Source: Ancistrus triradiatus
Lineage: Eukaryota > Chordata > Actinopteri > Siluriformes > Loricariidae
Direction of reading: 5' to 3'
DNA length: 64,000 bases
NCBI GenBank assembly: GCA_025084515.1
Contig: JAJAGP010000049.1
Coordinates: 434,001-498,000 of the forward strand
A model generated the notes under the pieces. That model did no database searches and was not told where the DNA came from. It was given only the letters and a program-made list of their open reading frames with translations. Of this stretch, positions 59,588 through 64,000 are shown one piece after another; positions within the stretch are counted from its first letter, which is position 1; each line of letters starts with the position of its first letter. The position numbers were made by a program, and so were the translations under genes.

Positions 59588-61268
59588 ATGAGGTTTTGTT
59601 GGTCTGTAGACTGTTTGTACTAGCATTAAGTTTTATTGGAATGTAGCCAGTTTGTACTAGCATGAGGTTTTGTTGGTTTGTAGCCTTTTTCTAATAGCGT
59701 GAGGTTTTGTTGGTCCATAGCTTGTTTGTGTTAGCATGAGGTTTTGTTGGTCTGTAGCCTTTTTTACTAGCATGAGCTTTTGTTGGTTTGTAGCCTTTTT
59801 CTACTAGCATAAGGTTTTGTTGGTCTGTAGCCTTTTTTACTAGCATGAGCGTTTGTTGGTATGTAGCGTTTTTCTACTAGCGTGAAGTTTTGTTGGTCTG
59901 TAGCCTTTTTCTAATAGTGTGAGGTTTTAATAGCATGAGGTTTTGTTGGTCTGTAGCCTTTTTTACTAGCATGAAGTTTTGCTGGTCTGTAGCCTTTTTC
60001 TAATAGCGTAGGTTTGTTGTTGGTCCATAGCTTGTTTGTACTAGCATGAGGATGTTGTTGGTCTGTAGCCTTTTTCTAGTAGCATAAGGTTTTGTTGGTC
60101 TGTAGCCTTTTTTTAATAGTGTGAGGTTTTAATAGCATGAAGCCTTTTTCTAATAGTGTGAGGGTTTGTTGGTTACGTAGCCTTTTTTTTACTAGCATGA
60201 GGTTTTGTTTGTATGTAGCCTGGTTGTACTAGCATAGGTTCTGTTGGTCTGTAGCGCTTTTTTATTAGCATGAAGTTTGTTGGTCTGTAGCCTTTTTCTA
60301 ATAGCGTGAGGTTTGTTTGGTCCATAGCTTGTTTGTACTAGCATGAGGTTTTTGTTGGTTTGTAGCCTTTTTCTACTAGCATAAGGTTTTGTTGGTCTGT
60401 AGCCTTTGTTACTATATGAGCTTATGTTGGTATGTAGCTTTTTTTACTAGCATGAGGTTTTGTTGGTCCATAGCTTGTTTGAACTAGCATGAGGTTTTGT
60501 TGGTCTGTAGCCTTTTTCTAATAGCGTGAGGTTTTGTTGGTCCGTAGCTTGTTTGAACTAGCATGAGGTTTTGTTGGTCTGTAGCCTTTTTCTAATAGCG
60601 TGAGGTTTTGTTGGTCCGTAGCTTGTTTGTACTAGCATGAGGTTTTGTTGGTTTGTAGCCTTTTTCTACTAGCATAAGGTTTTGTTGGTCTGTAGCCTTT
60701 TTTTACTAGCATGAGGTTTTGTTGGTCCGTAGCTTGTTTGAACTAGCATGAGGTTTTGTTGGTCTGTAGCCTTTTTTTACTAGCATGAAGTTTTGTTGGT
60801 CTGTAGCCTTTTTCTAATAGTGTGAGATTTTGTTGGTCTGTAGCCTTTTTTTACTAGCATGAGGTTTTGTTGGTTTGTAGCCTTTTTCAATTAGCATCAG
60901 GTTTTGTTGGTCTGTAGCCTTTTTTACTAGCATGAAGTTTTGTTGGTCTTTAGCCTTTTTCTACTAGCATGAGGTTTTGTTGGTCTTTAGCCTTTTTCTG
61001 CTAGCATGAGGTTTTGTTGGTTTGTAGCCTATTTGTACTAGCATGAGGATTTGTTGGTCTGTAGCCTTTTTCTATTAGAAAGATGCTGGTTTGCACTTTG
61101 TGGTTTGCACTGGAGTGAGGTGATGTCACTTCACAGGCTGTATTAGCATTAGGAGCTGTTGATATGTAGCTTGTTTGTACTAAAATGAGTATGTATTGGT
61201 CCATATTCTCTTTGTGATAGCATCAGGATTTGTTCATCCGTATCCTGTTTGTTTTAGCATGAGAAGAT
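59588..61268. repeat. 37-bp minisatellite array upstream of the furin-site exon
   Basis: The unit is ACTAGCATGAGGTTTTGTTG followed by GTCTGTAGCCTTTTTCT, about 37 bases, with roughly 40 units that are tight to about 61085 and decayed beyond. Two variants, ending GTAGCCTTTTTCT and GTAGCTTGTTTG, alternate in places (about 60425-60780), giving a 74-base higher-order unit. The array ends about 70 bases before the acceptor at 61341. Confidence 0.93.
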
Positions 61269-61340
61269 GGCTCCTAGAAGAATATACAGCATACTGCTAA
61301 ATGCTATAAATGGAACTGAAATTGTGTGTTTGTGTTCTAG

Positions 61341-61540
61341 GTGCTGATCTTCTAGGTTTGATGGATTTGGAGACCCTGTATGAAGGGGTGGAGCGCAGTG
61401 TGAACCAGAGCCGGAGGGTCCGCCGTCAGTCTCCGGAGCGAGCCTACAACATCGAGGTGCTACTGGGGGTCGACGATTCTGTAGTGCAGTTCCATGGGGC
61501 CCAACACGTTGAGAAGTACCTACTTACCCTCATGAACATT
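61341..61540 (+). CDS. adamts2: ADAMTS2-like procollagen N-proteinase, furin-site and start of metalloprotease exon
   Basis: This 200-base exon has acceptor TGTGTTCTAG and donor ATT/GTGAGT. With the single base carried over from the exon ending at 17068 it encodes Gly plus 66 residues. The first part is the last segment of the propeptide and holds an N-glycosylation sequon (NQS). It is followed directly by a basic RRVRR furin-type site, so the mature enzyme would begin near QSPERAYN. The catalytic domain then starts with YNIEVLLGVDDSVVQFHG and VEKYLLTLMNI. The Q in VVQFHG, the K before YLLTLMNI and the sequon just before the furin site fit ADAMTS2; ADAMTS3 and ADAMTS14 usually have R in the first position. 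The exon ends in phase 0. The next exon, expected to begin with VNEIYHDE-like sequence, is beyond the window. A decayed tandem array ends about 70 bases upstream. Confidence 0.95.
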
Positions 61541-62179
61541 GTGAGTGCCCGAACCCTCATCACTCTTTTTTTGTTTACATGGTGGGTTTCCTGGTTGGCG
61601 GTTGCCAGAGCCTGGGAACTAACTCAGAAAAGACAGGGCGCAGACAAAAGTGTGCCCTGGAAGAGATGCCAGTCCATCAGAGGGGTATGTAGGGCACATC
61701 AGTCGACCATTCAAGACCTTTCTAAAGGCATGAATTAGACCTCATGCCATAATTTTTACGTTTTTAACTTGGAGCTACACTGTGAACATCATTTCCCTGC
61801 ATTTTTTATATGATCCATTAACAAGTCACTTATTTACTCAGACCTAACACAGAGGGTGACACTGGTAAAATTTTTGGTTTGATTCTAGTGTGTTTGTAGG
61901 TGTGTGCATTCACATTTACTGAAACTGGTTTATGTTTGTATTAGACCTTACATTAAATTACTTCTTTTTGTCTTGCTGATTTGCGGAGAAACTTCATTTA
62001 TTGCGGGTAGTTTTCCTCAAAATATCAGGCTTTAGGATGACATAAGTATTTGGTGGTGGTTGGTCAAAGGCCTTGCACCATGTGGCCTGTCGGGAAAGCA
62101 AGCCAGGGGAAATATGGCTCTGAAAAGCTTGCTCATCTACTCCTCCCAATCCATCCTTTAATCTTCCCAAATTAAACAA

Positions 62180-62182
<3 letters not shown>

Positions 62183-62227
<45 letters not shown>
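62183..62227. repeat. (GA)n microsatellite
   Basis: A GA dinucleotide run of about 22 units. Confidence 0.96.
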
Positions 62228-62229
<2 letters not shown>

Positions 62230-62498
62230 CAATCCAATCCAGTATAGTCCAGGTCTTGTGTCAATGCTTGGACACCCGATAGCCCCACCTGCCTTTGGTT
62301 TCTGATTGTCATGATTGTGATGCATAGAAAATAAATGTCCAGCACATGTTTATCCACATCTGTGCTACTTTTGTACAGCTCCTCCACATTCTTTGGAAAG
62401 CTTTTTAGTAGATTATAGAATATTGCTATTTAATGCCATGTTTTTGTCCAAATTTAGAAGCAGAAAAAATATGGAATCACAGAGTAAAAAGCTCGGTC

Positions 62499-62543
62499 AA
62501 CATGTGGTCCATCTACATGTGGTCCATCTACAAGTGGTCCATC
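62499..62543. repeat. 15-bp tandem repeat, three units
   Basis: CATGTGGTCCATCTA occurs twice and CAAGTGGTCCATCTT once, head to tail. Confidence 0.9.
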
Positions 62544-62594
62544 TTTTTTGCCAGGGGAAGTATAAGGGGATGGGGGGATTAAACATTCTGTGTC

Positions 62595-62690
62595 AAAGGT
62601 GGTGAGTTCAAGCCCTTGCCGAGTTGCCACTGTTGGATCCTTAAACAAAGTTTTGAGCCATCAGCTGTAGGTGGATAAACATCTGCGCTG
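62595..62690 (+). repeat. tRNA-derived SINE fragment, family A-like
   Basis: GTGAGTTCAAGCCC (B-box-like) followed by GCCACTGTTGGATCCTTAAA (arm) without a clear head or tail. Confidence 0.5.
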
Positions 62691-62904
62691 AATTGGTTTC
62701 TTCATACAGGTGTTTTTAAGGTTACTCCTCAGGTGTTTGGAGCTTTTCCAGAGCTTATTTGTTCCCCTTTAATCCACAAGTTGAAGGTTTAATTTATGCA
62801 TTCTGAATAAATGACTGAAAAACCCTGAGCAGAAATGTGAAAATATTGTGACATGCTCTCTCCCACACGTCGCTATTTCTACTTAAAAGTCGACTTTGCC
62901 CAGA

Positions 62905-62951
62905 GCTCGCTCGCTCTCTCTCGCTCTGTCTCTCTCTCTCTCTCTCTCTCT
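62905..62951. repeat. (CT)n microsatellite
   Basis: A CT-rich run with CGCTCG interruptions at its left side. Confidence 0.95.
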
Positions 62952-63241
62952 CATTCACTCTCATATCCTCTCTCACTCATCGCTTAGAAAGATGAAGACA
63001 GAAGGTATTGTTATGAGAAAAGATCAGGGTCCTGTGCTTCCATTTGTCTTTCCCTCTTAGCTTGCTCATTGTGTGTATGTGTGAGTGCAGAAGCTGAGCT
63101 TGCATTTGATTTGGGGGTATTTTGTCTTGTTCTCACTGTGTGTGTATTCTTTAAGGTATTCACTAAGAATGACAGATTGAAAGTCAAGCTCTTAGTCACC
63201 CCCTAAGAGAGACCGAGTGAGAGATACTGGGGAAGCGAGAG

Positions 63242-63670
63242 ACAGTCTTTTGCAAAAGTTTGGGCACCCCAGGTCAATGTACAGCAGATTGAAAAGACCT
63301 TTCACGGCCTCTGCTGGGAACAAATTTAAATGTGACCTATTTTCTGCAAATTTGAATGAATTATTAAAGAGTCAAGGCACGCGGGTGGCGAAGCAGCCTA
63401 ATACCCTAGCCCAACACCGCAGGGACCTAGGTTCGAGTCCCGACAGTGCCTAGTGACTGGGATAGGCAGACGCGATTGGCAGTGACTTACGGATCTGCAA
63501 GAGCAAACCCTACTGAGACGTCAAGCACTTAGCTCTTAGAGTTCTTAGAGCTGTGTCTAGTTGCATGGCAATATTTATGTTCCATGCCAAGGATCTATTA
63601 AGGCTCTCTTTTCATTTAGAAAAAAAAAAAAACGTTTGACCACGAGTGCCCAGACTTTGGAATAAGACCG
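63242..63670. mobile_element. Tc1-like miniature element containing a SINE
   Basis: The left end TTTTGCAAAAGTTTGGGCAC then CCCAGGTCAA is complementary to the right end TTTGACCACGAGTGCCCAGA then CTTTGG. The interior is non-coding. About 180 bases of tRNA-derived SINE sit inside it. Confidence 0.78.
63376..63560 (+). repeat. tRNA-derived SINE, family C-like, nested
   Basis: GCGGGTGGCGAAGCAGCCTA (A-box region) and AGGTTCGAGTCCCGACAGTG (B box) form a good tRNA-like head, followed by a GGATAGGCAGACGCGATTGG body. Confidence 0.72.
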
Positions 63671-64000
63671 ATGAGCATCGTGTGTTTATGGCCTGAGCAC
63701 ACAACGCTCTAATAATGAAAGACAGAGGTTACTACAGAAAATAATTCACTCCCCACTGCTAAGTATTGTAGAGGATTTGTGATGTTTTTTCTCTAAAAGT
63801 TCTCGGCAACCTTGTTAGCATCCACGGCAGCTGGACTCCATGAAGTGGGTATTTTAGTGAATCTTTCAAAACTTTAGAACAGGAAATGTCCGAACAGGAA
63901 TCCCACCAGTGCTAACCTTTAACAGTACATGATATCAGTCTTCGTCATACCAAAGGTTTACGGCACCCTCGTACAGGCGGCGATGGCGGTCTCGGGGCAC

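Larger units (their letters stand above)
17069..61340 (+). other. adamts2: Complete 44.3-kb phase-1 intron of the ADAMTS2-like gene
   Basis: The donor GTACAG at 17069 and the acceptor ending TTCTAG at 61340 bound one intron of 44,272 bases. The flanking exons join in frame, with phase 1 producing a Gly codon. No intervening ADAMTS exon is seen or expected, because the two exon peptides are contiguous in the family. The intron holds most of the transposon relics and both large tandem arrays. A nested host gene cannot be ruled out, but no multi-exon or full-length coding sequence was recognised. Confidence 0.9.
61541..64000 (+). other. adamts2: 5' portion of the next ADAMTS2-like intron
   Basis: The intron starts at GTGAGT. 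It contains a minus-oriented fragment of a conserved fish repeat (about 61595-61690), microsatellites, a small three-copy tandem repeat and a Tc1-like miniature element with a nested SINE. If this intron were retained, translation would run 66 codons past the exon to a stop at 61736-61738. The next coding exon is not reached. Confidence 0.85.

Noticed and set aside
59588..61268. Regularly spaced repeats that might suggest a CRISPR array
   Set aside because: The units are head-to-tail with no unique spacers and lie in an intron of a vertebrate gene; it is a minisatellite.
16897..61540. Assignment to ADAMTS3 or ADAMTS14 rather than ADAMTS2
   Set aside because: The VVQFHG sequence and the sequon next to the furin site fit ADAMTS2 better. 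A paralogue is not fully excluded with only two exons.
63970..64000. GTACAGGCGGCGATGG at the window end resembles the acceptor context GTACAGGCGGGGATGATT of the exon at 16897
   Set aside because: Similarity covers only about 14 bases, and translation after it does not match the VNEIYHDE-like sequence expected of the next exon. It is treated as coincidence.
1..64000. A novel defence, biosynthetic or mobile gene system
   Set aside because: No clustered multi-gene locus, operon-like spacing or intact enzyme set is present. All mobile elements are defective and of known superfamilies.

Overview
This window is vertebrate nuclear DNA, most likely from a teleost fish. The reasons are two split coding exons with canonical GT-AG borders, very long introns, many degraded Tc1/mariner and hAT DNA transposons, tRNA-derived SINEs of the kind common in fish, and many micro- and minisatellites. 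Nothing suggests a prokaryotic, plasmid or viral genome. The SINE and Tc1 types look like those of otophysan fishes (catfishes, characins), but that placement is inference.

The only host gene I can support is an ADAMTS procollagen N-proteinase on the + strand, best matched to ADAMTS2. One propeptide exon lies at 16897-17068. The next exon, at 61341-61540, carries the end of the propeptide, the furin site and the start of the metalloprotease domain. The reading phase fits: the upstream exon leaves one base, and that base plus the first two of the next exon make a Gly codon. The window therefore holds the 3' end of one intron (1-16896), a complete 44.3-kb intron (17069-61340) and the 5' part of a third (61541-64000). 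The signal peptide, most of the propeptide, the HExxH zinc site, the disintegrin/TSP/spacer parts and the promoter lie outside.

The introns are repeat territory. Several Tc1-like families are present, all dead. One (4042-5370) keeps a 251-residue open frame but has lost the first catalytic Asp through an in-frame internal deletion. Pieces of the same family recur at 32369, 50303, 52669, 54045 and 56412. Other Tc1-like relics lie at 1-560, 1206-1440, 11496-12076, 13710-14661, 15600-16130, 23866-24148, 28179-28646, 37603-37987 and 53891-54044. hAT-like elements lie at 19321-19660 and 46360-47066; the second has a perfect 10-bp flanking direct repeat and a ruined BED finger. SINEs are scattered throughout.

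Tandem arrays are the most striking feature: a 31-bp array of about 1.17 kb (20627-21795), a 37-bp array of about 1.5 kb (59588-61085, decaying to 61268) that ends just upstream of the second exon, and degenerate arrays at 8264-8535, 37344-37600 and 57500-58225. I found no CRISPR, operon, rRNA or functional tRNA gene, and no convincing new biological system. The points worth a second look are nested insertions, shared breakpoints, an unassigned dispersed repeat pair, CpG-rich islands and the array next to the furin-site exon.
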